Of a DNA stretch of 64,000 nucleotides, positions 8,451 to 16,409 are shown in pieces. Origin of the DNA: Paenibacillus plantiphilus (lineage in GTDB: Bacteria > Bacillota > Bacilli > Paenibacillales > Paenibacillaceae); assembly GCF_927798095.1 (NCBI RefSeq), contig NZ_CAKMMF010000002.1:187115-251114 (forward strand), in the 5' to 3' direction. The first letter of the stretch is position 1. Each line of letters opens with the position of its first letter. Below the pieces are notes generated by a model, which ran no database searches, had not been told where the DNA came from, and saw only the letters and a list, made by a program, of their open reading frames with translations. A program made the translations under genes and the position numbers.

Positions 8451-9684
8451 TTCTTCTTCCTCCCGGTAAGTAGTTCCGCCATTTCATTCGGTACGTGTCT
8501 GCAATCCAGCGCAGAAACATCATGCCGCCCAGGCTGCCGATAATGATAAGCAGCGGCATCGCCGTGAAGTTATAACGATATTCCGGCACAAAGGCGAGTC
8601 GCGTAACCGTCAAAACCCCCAGCAGCACAACAATCAGCGCAGCGGGCTGTCTCCATTTGCGAAGCAGCACGAGGCAAGAGACGATCCCCATTCCGAGAAG
8701 AGCCATATGGAACCATCTGCCGTAAGGGATAACGGGATAATAGGGCTGGTGTCCGCTGCCATAAAACATTTTCGAATAAATATAGTTCAGCTTGCCGACG
8801 GTGTACCATTTGGCAAATTCCCAAGGCTTAGTGGAGAATCCGACCTTCAGGCGCTCCATCGCCACCTCCATTTGGGTTTTGCCGTGCCGATCCACCAGCC
8901 CGTCTTCGTAATTTTTGTCGGGATACGTGCCCGCTGCAAAAGGATTCACCTGCGTTGACGCGACCACTACCTCATGCAGGGTCACTATATTTCGGATCAC
9001 CCATGGTGACAGGACGAGCGCTGTCCCTAATAACGCGAACAGCAGCAGCTTGGCGGCGGCACGCGCCGCTTCTCTGCTCCACAGCCAGTAGAACAGATAG
9101 CTCACTCCGATCAGGAGAAGAAATTCAGGCCTCGTCAGAACCGTCAGCCCCATTGCTGCTCCGGCAAGCATGGCATGCACTGCTTTCTTCCCATCAAATG
9201 CGATCAATTGTAAGTAAAGGTAAAGTGTGAACAATAATGCGGCTTGCGTTTCCGTTAGAATCGCGCCTGTCGTCCATATAAACGATGGATATACAGCGGC
9301 AGCCATTGCCGCGATCAACCCTGTCCACAGGCCGCCCAAGCGCCGGGCGATCAGATAGACAATCACGACCATGGCAGTTCCCATCAATACCTGGGCATAA
9401 CGGATATAAGGAAATGGATCATGCTCTCTGTAATCAACCAGCTTATAGACAGCCGCCATAAAGAGCGGATACCCCGGTGTCACCTGCGCATTCGGCTTTG
9501 TATCCTTATAGGCGTAAATTCCTTCCTCCAGCAACTGCCGAACCATAATATCGTAATGAACTGTATCGTGCGAAACACGGTGGTCCACTGAAGCCACGAA
9601 ATCGACTCTTAACCATGCGGCTAAAACCACAACGACAAACAGCAGCGCCACTGCGGGCCAAGGTCGGATCTTCCAATTGCGCAT
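8413..9684 (-). CDS. GT39/ArnT-like integral membrane glycosyltransferase
   Basis: A 423-residue multi-spanning membrane protein of the GT-C fold, transferring sugars from polyprenyl-phosphate donors outside the membrane. The first helix (PWPAVALLFVVVVLAAW) is followed by the loop RVDFVASVDHRVSHDTVHYD, with acidic residues in the usual catalytic position, then about ten hydrophobic helices. It is the first gene of a four-gene overlapping operon. ATG at 9684 has GAGAGGAG about 11 nt upstream. The donor sugar and acceptor cannot be told from the sequence; protein or cell-wall glycosylation is likely. Confidence 0.85.
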   Translation of the reverse strand: MRNWKIRPWPAVALLFVVVVLAAWLRVDFVASVDHRVSHDTVHYDIMVRQLLEEGIYAYKDTKPNAQVTPGYPLFMAAVYKLVDYREHDPFPYIRYAQVLMGTAMVVIVYLIARRLGGLWTGLIAAMAAAVYPSFIWTTGAILTETQAALLFTLYLYLQLIAFDGKKAVHAMLAGAAMGLTVLTRPEFLLLIGVSYLFYWLWSREAARAAAKLLLFALLGTALVLSPWVIRNIVTLHEVVVASTQVNPFAAGTYPDKNYEDGLVDRHGKTQMEVAMERLKVGFSTKPWEFAKWYTVGKLNYIYSKMFYGSGHQPYYPVIPYGRWFHMALLGMGIVSCLVLLRKWRQPAALIVVLLGVLTVTRLAFVPEYRYNFTAMPLLIIIGSLGGMMFLRWIADTYRMKWRNYLPGGRRNEQRDFDHHTGI

Positions 9685-9798
9685 ATATCAGCGGTCTCCT
9701 CTCCACCACCTGGCACAGGCGGCTGTTAAGCATATCAATATCAGGAAACGCGAAACAGGGCTGTCCAAGTCTCTCCCCATCTCCCATCACCTGATAGA

Positions 9799-9844
9799 AG
9801 TATAGTAGAGAAATCTTAACAGCCCTGTTCGTGAGTTCTTAACA
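9799..9844 (-). promoter_or_regulatory. Candidate activator-dependent promoter of the glycosyltransferase operon
   Basis: On the minus strand two identical TGTTAAGA octamers (9837-9844 and 9814-9821) lie 23 bp apart, about two helical turns, just upstream of a TATACT -10 candidate (9799-9804). No good -35 is present. This arrangement suits an OmpR-family regulator binding as a dimer, and such a response regulator is encoded next door at 11110-11802. The link is inference. Confidence 0.4.
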
Positions 9845-9870
9845 AACGCTTAAGTTTGTCTTATTAATCA

Positions 9871-11094
9871 TTAAGCCGTATAGAGGGGCAAGGCGGCCTC
9901 GAACACCGTCTGCTCCCGGCCGCTCTCCGCTCTGATGACGCCGCCATGCGCCTCAATAATACTCTTGGTGATGGCAAGTCCAAGACCTGTGCCGCCGGTT
10001 TCCTTGGACCTGGACTGCTCGACCCGGTAGAAGCGGTCGAACAAGTATGGCAGATCATGCTGCGGGATCGGCTCGCCGTAGTTGATGAAGCGAATCACCG
10101 CCTTATTCGCCATGCGGGCAATAACAATATCGACATAACGTCCCTCGTGCCCGTAACGTATTGCATTGGTCAGCAGGTTCTCGAAGCTGCGGACCAGCAT
10201 ATCGCCATCCGCCAATATAATAAGAGATTCCGGCGCTTCCTTGATCCGGCAGGTCATAGAGGCCTTCTCGAAGGTCAGCGAGTATTCCTCCGCCAGCTGA
10301 CTGACGAAATCGGAGATATCGAGCTCCACTTTGTTGAGCGGAAGACCGCCGGCAATCCGTGTGTATTCGAACAAATCCTCGACAAGCTTCAGTAAGCTTT
10401 TCGATTTCTCATACGCAATATTCACATAATGCCTTAGCTCTACTTCATCCTTATAACGATCCTGATCAATAACTTCGAGGAAACCCAATACCGAAGTAAG
10501 AGGCGTTCGCAGATCATGCGATACACCTGTAATCAGATCATTTTTAGTTTTCTCCGCATTGCGTTCATCCTCGATGGAACGGCTCAGCTGTGCGGACATC
10601 AGATTAATGCTCTTCGCCACCCTGGCCAGCTCACCCGTCCTCACCGGAATCTGGTAATCAAACTGGCCGCCAGCGAGCGCTTCCAGGCCGGAGGTAATCT
10701 CTTCAAGAGATTGCTGAAGCTCACTGGAAACGCGGTTAATGCTGCCCGCGATCCGCCCCAGCTCGTCGCCCGAACGGACAGATAGCTTATTGTCCAGCTT
10801 TCCTTCGCCCATCTCGTGCAACGTTTCATGAATCTCCTCCATATACCGGATTGTGCTTCCGCTCATCATGAAGAACATTGTGATGAAGCCTGCAATACCG
10901 CCCACGACCATTACGGGAGTTGACCCGATCGTGTTGACGATCCAGCTCAGCGGCCGGATAAACGGTGGGTAAGCGATCAGGTAGCGTGCAAGTGTATCGC
11001 CTAGATAGAGCGCCAGAGCGGTGGCGGCCGCGCTCGTCATGCCGAAGAAAATAAATTTCCACCGGATTGTATGCAGCCATTTCTGATTCAACAT
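9871..11094 (-). CDS. Sensor histidine kinase, VanS/OmpR-partner type
   Basis: A 407-residue membrane kinase. Two helices (about 12-35 and 53-77) enclose a short extracytoplasmic loop of about 20 residues, so it probably senses within or near the membrane. A HAMP domain (about 80-130) is followed by a second HAMP-like segment (about 135-178), HisKA with GVSHDLRTPL (His193), and an HATPase domain with FENLLTNAIRYG (N box) and GGTGLGLAI (G2 box). It follows its response regulator gene by 15 bp. The short loop resembles cell-envelope stress sensors; the signal is unknown. Confidence 0.93.
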   Translation of the reverse strand: MLNQKWLHTIRWKFIFFGMTSAAATALALYLGDTLARYLIAYPPFIRPLSWIVNTIGSTPVMVVGGIAGFITMFFMMSGSTIRYMEEIHETLHEMGEGKLDNKLSVRSGDELGRIAGSINRVSSELQQSLEEITSGLEALAGGQFDYQIPVRTGELARVAKSINLMSAQLSRSIEDERNAEKTKNDLITGVSHDLRTPLTSVLGFLEVIDQDRYKDEVELRHYVNIAYEKSKSLLKLVEDLFEYTRIAGGLPLNKVELDISDFVSQLAEEYSLTFEKASMTCRIKEAPESLIILADGDMLVRSFENLLTNAIRYGHEGRYVDIVIARMANKAVIRFINYGEPIPQHDLPYLFDRFYRVEQSRSKETGGTGLGLAITKSIIEAHGGVIRAESGREQTVFEAALPLYTA

Positions 11095-11109
11095 GCCGTC
11101 TCCCGTCCG

Positions 11110-11802
11110 TTACTCATTTTCCATCCTGTACCCGATGCCCCAAACCGTCTTGATATAGCGGGGATTCTGTGAATCCTTCTCGATTTTCTCGCGGAGCTTG
11201 CGAATATGAACCATCACCGTGTTCTTGGACACCATGAATGGCTCATTCCATACCTCCTGATAGATCTTATCCATACTGAGAACGATGCCGCGGTTCACGG
11301 CAAGCAGCTTCAGAATTCCGAATTCTCTCGGAGTCAGCTTGACTTCCTGACGGTCTACTGTAACCCGGTGGGTGGCGAAGTTAATGACAAGATCATCAAT
11401 TTCGATCTCATTGTCGGTTCGGGCGCTGCCAAGCCGCTTATGCCGGCGAAGCTGGGATTTGATTCGCGCCATCAGCTCCAACGGATTGAAGGGCTTGGTG
11501 ACATAATCGTCCGCACCGATGCTGAGGCCGGTAATTTTATCGATATCCTGGCTTTTGGCGGACAACATAATAATGGGAGTATCGTTTTCCTCGCGTATTT
11601 TCATGCAAGTCTCAAACCCATCCATGAATGGCATCATGCCATCGAGTATAATCAGGTCCACCTGGTTGGCATTCAGTTGGCTTAACGCTTCAAGACCATT
11701 GGAGGCCGTAAGAAGCTGATACCCCTCGTTATTCAAATAAATTTCAATCAGCTTAATAATTTCCGGCTCATCATCGACAAGCAGTATCGTTTCTCTGGGC
11801 AT
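11110..11802 (-). CDS. OmpR/PhoB-family response regulator
   Basis: The receiver domain starts ETILLVDDEPEII; the acidic pair is Asp10-Asp11 and the phosphoacceptor is Asp54 in LIILDGMMP. A C-terminal winged helix follows (KLTPREFGILKLLAVN ... VHIRKLREKI). The start is ATG at 11802, which has GGAGGAGG 6 nt upstream; an in-frame TTG at 11817 falls inside that ribosome site. Partner of the kinase encoded immediately downstream. Length (230 residues) is normal. The adjacent glycosyltransferase operon is a plausible target because paired octamers precede it. Confidence 0.95.
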   Translation of the reverse strand: MPRETILLVDDEPEIIKLIEIYLNNEGYQLLTASNGLEALSQLNANQVDLIILDGMMPFMDGFETCMKIREENDTPIIMLSAKSQDIDKITGLSIGADDYVTKPFNPLELMARIKSQLRRHKRLGSARTDNEIEIDDLVINFATHRVTVDRQEVKLTPREFGILKLLAVNRGIVLSMDKIYQEVWNEPFMVSKNTVMVHIRKLREKIEKDSQNPRYIKTVWGIGYRMENE

Positions 11803-11853
11803 TGAAGCCTCCTCCAATCATCCAATCATCCAATTGTTGTCAGAATAACCGCA

Positions 11854-12327
11854 TCAGGGATTATCCAGCATATAATCCGTCTCCCACAGCTCGTACTGGG
11901 CTATTAATAATTTGGACACAGCGATTCTTTTCTTCTGCGCCAACGAATAAAACAAAGGCTGCTTATTCTGCTCCATGAGCATGCCGCTAAGCTGTTCCTT
12001 CGCATCGTTTAGCATGTACTGGATTTGATATAAAGAAAATTTTTTCGGACGCTCGCCATGGAAAGTGTTGTTCTGGGAGAACACTATTTTCCGGCTGTCC
12101 AATGTGAAGTTCACACCAAAATAGCCATCCATTGCCCGCACGGGCATAAAGGTCTGTCCGTCAATGATCACCGCTGTTCCAATCTTTTCCCCGTTCAAAT
12201 ACATCTCCCGTTCGCCCTGTATCCCTTTGCCGATCAGGCTGTCCAGCCTGCCCCCGCTTGCTCCGATCCCGAAGCTGATCAGAACGCCGATCATAATCCC
12301 GATGATGACATATACGACTCTCTTCAT
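11854..12327 (-). CDS. Small membrane-anchored stalk-domain protein
   Basis: A 157-residue protein with an N-terminal hydrophobic segment (VVYVIIGIMIGVLISFGIGA) and a single short copper amine oxidase N-terminal-like stalk motif (MYLNGEKIGTAVIIDGQTF, MPVRAMDGYFGVNF). The C-terminal half is helical and unrecognised. ATG at 12327 has GAGGGATGGG upstream; a more distal ATG at 12360 lacks a ribosome site. It is 51 bp upstream of the response regulator and could be cotranscribed with the two-component pair, perhaps as an accessory sensor. That role is a guess. Confidence 0.7.
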   Translation of the reverse strand: MKRVVYVIIGIMIGVLISFGIGASGGRLDSLIGKGIQGEREMYLNGEKIGTAVIIDGQTFMPVRAMDGYFGVNFTLDSRKIVFSQNNTFHGERPKKFSLYQIQYMLNDAKEQLSGMLMEQNKQPLFYSLAQKKRIAVSKLLIAQYELWETDYMLDNP

Positions 12328-12417
12328 TTTCCCATCCCTCTTCAAACCATACTTCAACATTAGATTAGACGGGAAAATACAGGAAAAGTTACTCGCCCTA
12401 TGGTATATTATTCCACG

Positions 12418-12466
12418 AAAAAAAAACGACCAAGACCGCTTTCCATACAGAAAGCAATCTCAGCCG
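12418..12466 (-). terminator. Intrinsic terminator of the zinc-ribbon gene set
   Basis: Read on the minus strand, a stem of about 17 pairs (several G-U) with loop TGTAT is followed by nine T residues. It lies directly after the stop of the gene ending at 12485. Confidence 0.85.
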
Positions 12467-12484
12467 TTCAACTCCCCATCCTGC

Positions 12485-13297
12485 CTATTCAGTTGCCGAT
12501 TCTGAGGAGCCTTTCTTATACTTAAGCGGCATGTCCTTTAACGTTTTTTCGAAGTCCTCTCCCGACAGACGCTCAAGAGTATCTTTTGCTACTCCCTGTA
12601 TCTCGGCAATAACGTCTTCCTCGAAAAACCCTTCCCCATAGGAATCGATCTCGAAGCCAATTATGAGATCCTTTCCTAGATAGAAGATCATTGCATCCTC
12701 ATCAGGGATATGTCTCAGGTTGCCTTCCCCATATTTCTTAATGATATCCTTGATCGTGGAGCGGCCGACAACAATCCCATTATCCAGTCGTTGTCCTTCT
12801 CCCTCCAGCATAAGCCCTTGAACCTCGTCATTCTGCACGAGAACTTCCACTTCGCCATCTTCAAACGTATACGTTTTCACACCGAAGGGTCCATCGGAAT
12901 CTTCCATTTCTGAAGCACCAAGCTTCTCCTTCGCTTTATCGAAGCTATCCCCAATCTTAACCCCTTGATAGGCAAAGCTTGTACCGGAATTATTTTGGAC
13001 AAAATAATAAACGATGGCTGCAATAATGATCACCGCTACTACAGCAACGATAGTCTTGTTCTTGCCTCCTCCACTAATGGGGGCAGGCCCTGGAACAGGG
13101 ATAGGCGCCGGTGCTGCTTCTAGAGTTGGCGCTGACGTTGGTGCTGGTGGTGACATTGCAGGCGGTGTCCCTTGGATCCCGTCAGTTGCCCGGGCCGGAG
13201 CCTGCTTCTCTGGAGCAGAGCCTTGCAGAGAATGACCGCAGCTGCTGCAAAATTTGGACGTTTCCTCATTCTTCGTTCCGCATGCTGTACAATACAT
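12485..13297 (-). CDS. Zinc-ribbon membrane protein with a BamE-like C-terminal domain
   Basis: A 270-residue protein. It opens with a two-knuckle zinc ribbon (CTAC at 3-6 and CSSC at 17-20), then a Pro/Ala-rich linker (about 25-75), a membrane helix (TIVAVVAVIIIAAIVYYFV) and an extracytoplasmic domain with the pattern VKIGDSFDKAKEKLG and a repeat of it near STIKDIIKKYG. That pattern recalls the small BamE/SmpA-like or DUF4309-like alpha/beta domains; it is an impression, not a match. It is the last of three zinc-ribbon genes in a row. GGAGG lies 9 nt before the ATG. Function unknown. Confidence 0.75.
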   Translation of the reverse strand: MYCTACGTKNEETSKFCSSCGHSLQGSAPEKQAPARATDGIQGTPPAMSPPAPTSAPTLEAAPAPIPVPGPAPISGGGKNKTIVAVVAVIIIAAIVYYFVQNNSGTSFAYQGVKIGDSFDKAKEKLGASEMEDSDGPFGVKTYTFEDGEVEVLVQNDEVQGLMLEGEGQRLDNGIVVGRSTIKDIIKKYGEGNLRHIPDEDAMIFYLGKDLIIGFEIDSYGEGFFEEDVIAEIQGVAKDTLERLSGEDFEKTLKDMPLKYKKGSSESATE

Positions 13298-13358
13298 GAT
13301 GATATGCCTCCGCGATTATAATGTTGCGCTTTATGTCGAAGTTTGATTCGTTGTTCAC

Positions 13359-14870
13359 TTATGTTTGTGCTTCTTCTGTGGTTGCTGCTTCTTCTGTGGC
13401 CGGAGCTTCTTCTGTAGCTGCCGCTTCTTCTCCAGCCGGCGCTTCCGGAGCAACTACAGCTTCAGCCGGCGGCTTCTCGGCATTCTCCACGATAATGCTC
13501 GCCTCATTCTCAAACTGATTGCTGGCAAACCATGATTCATGCAGAGATACGATCCACCACTCATCGCTATTGGGCTGCTTCTGAATGGAGTAGCCATTGT
13601 TGCTGACTGCACTCGCTTTGCCCCCGGCATACGTGTATTCCTCAGATCCATCAAACCGAATTTCATCGCCTGATAGAACTATATTCTCAGGATTAACTGC
13701 CACTCTTGCCAGATACAGCTTTTCTTCCGATGGCCCTGTTATATTGGCAACAAGCTGCTTATAGGTCCACTCGTCAGGATCGAATCCTGTAATCAAGGAA
13801 GCATCCCCCGTATTAGTCGCTTTCGTCCACGACACATTCGCCTTTAGCACTATATCTGCAACAATTTGAGCCACTTCTTTATTAACCACAAGCTTGATCG
13901 TATCCGTATCAATGGATGCAGGATCAAGACTTTCCGTCGTCTCGATTGTCTTGCCTAGATAAGATCCGCTAACCTCCAGCTTCATCTCTTTAGGCGCAGG
14001 CGAGATATCGATCCACTGCATCGATGAATCCTGATCCTGTCCAAGCTCAACCCCATTCAGCTTGAATGTAATGTCTTTGAACGTAGGAACAGGCACTGAA
14101 ACATTGCTTTGCACCAAATACTCCAGATTTAGTGTTTCGGCACTGTTATTGATCAGGCTCACTGTGCCTTCCAGCTGCTCTGTGCCGCCATAGGCGTTGG
14201 ATACCCCAATGCTGTACTTATAAATGGCAGGCCATAGCTCTGAATAGCTTCCTGTATCATTCTTCAACGTGCCCAGGGCGCTCTCAATTTTCCAATTCTC
14301 CGGCTTCTCAACCTTAAGCGAGGATACGTTGACCTTGAAGCTCCACTTCGTGCCCCGCCAGCTGCTTTCTTTCACCAGAATGAACGGTCCGTAGAAGCTA
14401 TTCGGCTCTGCTGCATGGTCATTATCACTGCCAGCATGCCCTGATAGAATAGTTAAATTGGCCGCTTGTTTGAAATAACGTGCATACTCCGCAGCAGTTT
14501 CCTCGGTGAAGGCCTGCTTGAACGCCTCCATGGAGGCCGCTTCCTTCAAGCTGTCTTGTGAAGGATCCAGATAGCTTGCCAGTTCATCCACATTGCGTTC
14601 CGTAATTGCCTGCTGCACCAATTCATTCAATTTCTCCGGCGTAGCCGGCCCATATGTATAATGGGCAATTCCATATGCGATAGCTGCCAAGCCAACAACA
14701 CCGATTATGACGCTCGCAAGCACCTTCGCCCTCTTGCTCATCGCAATCTTCGGTACGGTTATCTTTGGCGAGGAGGGCTCTTGAAGCTCTTCTCCGCCCA
14801 CGGGATTGCCGCAGCCGCCGCAGAAACGAGTTCCTGCGGCGACTTGTGTTCCACATGTTCCACAATACAC
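13359..14870 (-). CDS. TcaA/YvbJ-like zinc-ribbon membrane protein
   Basis: A 503-residue protein. An N-terminal zinc ribbon (CGTC and CGGC) is followed by a membrane helix (KVLASVIIGVVGLAAIAYGIA, about 50-70) and an extracytoplasmic part of about 430 residues that begins with the helical domain seen in TcaA (KLNELVQQAITERNVDELASYL) and ends with NTF2-like beta structure (GKASAVSNNGYSIQ, WIVSLHESWF). The last 35 residues are a low-complexity Glu/Ala/Thr tail built from ATEEAP-like repeats. TcaA-family proteins are linked to cell-wall stress and glycopeptide response. The start is GTG at 14870 with AGGAGG upstream. It lies in the middle of the zinc-ribbon triad. Confidence 0.82.
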   Translation of the reverse strand: MYCGTCGTQVAAGTRFCGGCGNPVGGEELQEPSSPKITVPKIAMSKRAKVLASVIIGVVGLAAIAYGIAHYTYGPATPEKLNELVQQAITERNVDELASYLDPSQDSLKEAASMEAFKQAFTEETAAEYARYFKQAANLTILSGHAGSDNDHAAEPNSFYGPFILVKESSWRGTKWSFKVNVSSLKVEKPENWKIESALGTLKNDTGSYSELWPAIYKYSIGVSNAYGGTEQLEGTVSLINNSAETLNLEYLVQSNVSVPVPTFKDITFKLNGVELGQDQDSSMQWIDISPAPKEMKLEVSGSYLGKTIETTESLDPASIDTDTIKLVVNKEVAQIVADIVLKANVSWTKATNTGDASLITGFDPDEWTYKQLVANITGPSEEKLYLARVAVNPENIVLSGDEIRFDGSEEYTYAGGKASAVSNNGYSIQKQPNSDEWWIVSLHESWFASNQFENEASIIVENAEKPPAEAVVAPEAPAGEEAAATEEAPATEEAATTEEAQT

Positions 14871-14901
14871 GCTGTCATCCTCCTAGTCTTTCATTGACAA
14901 G

Positions 14902-15621
14902 CTACATAATAAGAGAAGATAACAGCATAACAACAACCAGATACAGCGCTATGCTCAGACCTACGAATGACAATCGGCGTTCCTTTGACACTTCGAACAA
15001 ATCAGACGAAGTCATCAGCGCAATAACAAGAGCTGTCAGCAGGTTGATAAACAGCAGCAGAAATCCAAAGCGAAGACTGACTAACGTACACAGGCCTGCC
15101 AGAATAAAGCCCGCACCGAACGTGTATTGCAAACCGCCCAAGTAAGTAACAACATCCTTGAACGACAGCGTACGGGCTCCCCGCCAATTGCCGATCAGCC
15201 AGATCGTGCCGAATAGCGCTGCCAGCGAGATAAGTCCCAGAAGGAACATTTGCCCGAACATGGAAGACGTCGAAGAGCCTCCGTCAAAGTCGGTGAAATC
15301 ACTCATCCCGCCGAATCCAAACAGTCCCAGAATGGTATCCTCCAGCTTCTTAGCCATAAGCCAGGCACCGATCATAAATCCGATAAGAGATGCAACAATA
15401 CCAAGAATACCGTAGATCAAATCCTTGCCCGTATTAAGATTAAGCGCATTCTGCGGATTTTTGAGCAATGCCAGAATGGTATTGCCGTCCACCTGCTTAA
15501 GTGTAGATGCAAAATCATTTCCAGCCGATCCTGCAGGGCTTCCTGCTCCCGCCGGGACCGCAGGGCAATGATGTACTTCGCCTTCCGTCATGCGTTGGCC
15601 GCATTTTGTGCAAAAAGACAT
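14902..15621 (-). CDS. Zinc-ribbon multi-spanning membrane protein (Yip1/DUF6574-like)
   Basis: A 239-residue protein starting with a partial zinc ribbon (FCTKCGQRM, then a single HHC), a Gly/Ala/Ser-rich linker, and about five membrane helices between residues 70 and 239. The layout resembles the zinc-ribbon plus Yip1-type membrane proteins that are common in Bacillota. The second ribbon knuckle has lost one cysteine. It is the first gene of the triad, with GAGGAGG 7 nt before the ATG and a 31-bp gap to the TcaA-like gene. Function unknown. Confidence 0.75.
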   Translation of the reverse strand: MSFCTKCGQRMTEGEVHHCPAVPAGAGSPAGSAGNDFASTLKQVDGNTILALLKNPQNALNLNTGKDLIYGILGIVASLIGFMIGAWLMAKKLEDTILGLFGFGGMSDFTDFDGGSSTSSMFGQMFLLGLISLAALFGTIWLIGNWRGARTLSFKDVVTYLGGLQYTFGAGFILAGLCTLVSLRFGFLLLFINLLTALVIALMTSSDLFEVSKERRLSFVGLSIALYLVVVMLLSSLIM

Positions 15622-15946
15622 TTTTATTCCTCCTCGATGTTGTTAATCTGTATTCAAGTGCCGTTTCGACATCTTCACCCATCCAAGACACTGATACGTG
15701 ATGGTAGTTATAAACCGTGGGCACAATTGCTATCATACCAAATTGTCATGTCGAAGTAAGTCGAAATTTGTCATGATAATAAATAAAAAGGGTGAATACT
15801 ACTATTTTTTAAGGAAATTTTAGAAAGGAAAATAACATTCCACGCCTTTATTATCCTTTATATTCAAACCTTGAGCGCGCATGGAAATACCCTGATACGC
15901 GCACACTATTTGCTGGTCTAACTAACTGTCAGTGGAGGTGAATCAT
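15622..15946. promoter_or_regulatory. Gene-free spacer upstream of the zinc-ribbon genes, with paired direct repeats
   Basis: No gene in this 325-bp stretch. The block ATTGTCATG (15742-15750) recurs as TTTGTCATG (15767-15775) 25 bp on, with TCGAAGTAAGTCGAA between them. The repeats lie about 120-155 bp upstream of the first zinc-ribbon gene, near a TATGAT -10 candidate on the minus strand (RC of ATCATA at 15732-15737). A regulator site is possible. Confidence 0.35.
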
Positions 15947-16093
15947 TTGGAGAACAATACGCATAGGGGCAATTACAAAGGGAGCACGACGATGAAGGCG
16001 GAGAATCAGGATATGGCGTTCGTGAACGATACGATCGAAGACGCAAAGTCCGTCAGCAACTACTCCGAGAAGAAGAAGCGGACAGATAAATAA
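15947..16093 (+). CDS. Small hydrophilic protein, 48 residues
   Basis: A TTG-initiated frame of 48 codons preceded at ideal distance by GGAGGTGA (15935-15942), one of the best ribosome sites in the window. The product is charged and hydrophilic, with MKAENQDMAFVNDTIEDAK in its centre and a C-terminal KKKRTDK. There is no cysteine and no membrane segment. It does not match a family I can name; the composition and size would suit a small spore or stress protein. A terminator-like hairpin follows 28 bp after the stop. An internal ATG (codon 16) lacks a comparable ribosome site. Confidence 0.6.
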   Translation: MENNTHRGNYKGSTTMKAENQDMAFVNDTIEDAKSVSNYSEKKKRTDK

Positions 16094-16121
16094 AGAGCAT
16101 ATTGACGCTATAGTCCATTAG

Positions 16122-16165
16122 GCTGTCTCGAAGTAGCTAAATTGCGGAGAGACAGCTACTTTGTA
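16122..16165 (+). terminator. Terminator-like hairpin after the small ORF
   Basis: GCTGTCTC (16122-16129) pairs perfectly with GAGACAGC (16149-16156), followed by a T-rich run (TACTTTGTATTTCTTT). It fits termination of the 48-codon gene. Confidence 0.65.
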
Positions 16166-16327
16166 TTTCTTTATCGCTCAAAACCAAATCAAGCGGTTGA
16201 CGTGCATCGATGAATATGCCGCCGCTGCGCGGGTTCGGAGGATTCTTCCGACCCTCCGCTGTGTTCACACTTATTCAACCTCTTATTTTGAAACAAGTAA
16301 CTTTCTCATAATTAATCAAAAATGATA

Positions 16328-16363
16328 TTGATATACTATTTTTGATAGTATAGTATTTATAAT
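16328..16363 (+). promoter_or_regulatory. Candidate promoter of the AT-rich stalk gene
   Basis: A TATAAT hexamer (16358-16363) lies about 46 bp upstream of the start codon. A perfect 7-bp inverted repeat ATACTAT/ATAGTAT (16333-16339 and 16345-16351) occupies the -35 region, which could be an operator. The surrounding 130 bp are markedly AT-rich. Confidence 0.45.
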
Positions 16364-16409
16364 TGTTAAATATTTTTTCCATATATATCATTCTAAGGGG
16401 CGCAAGGCG

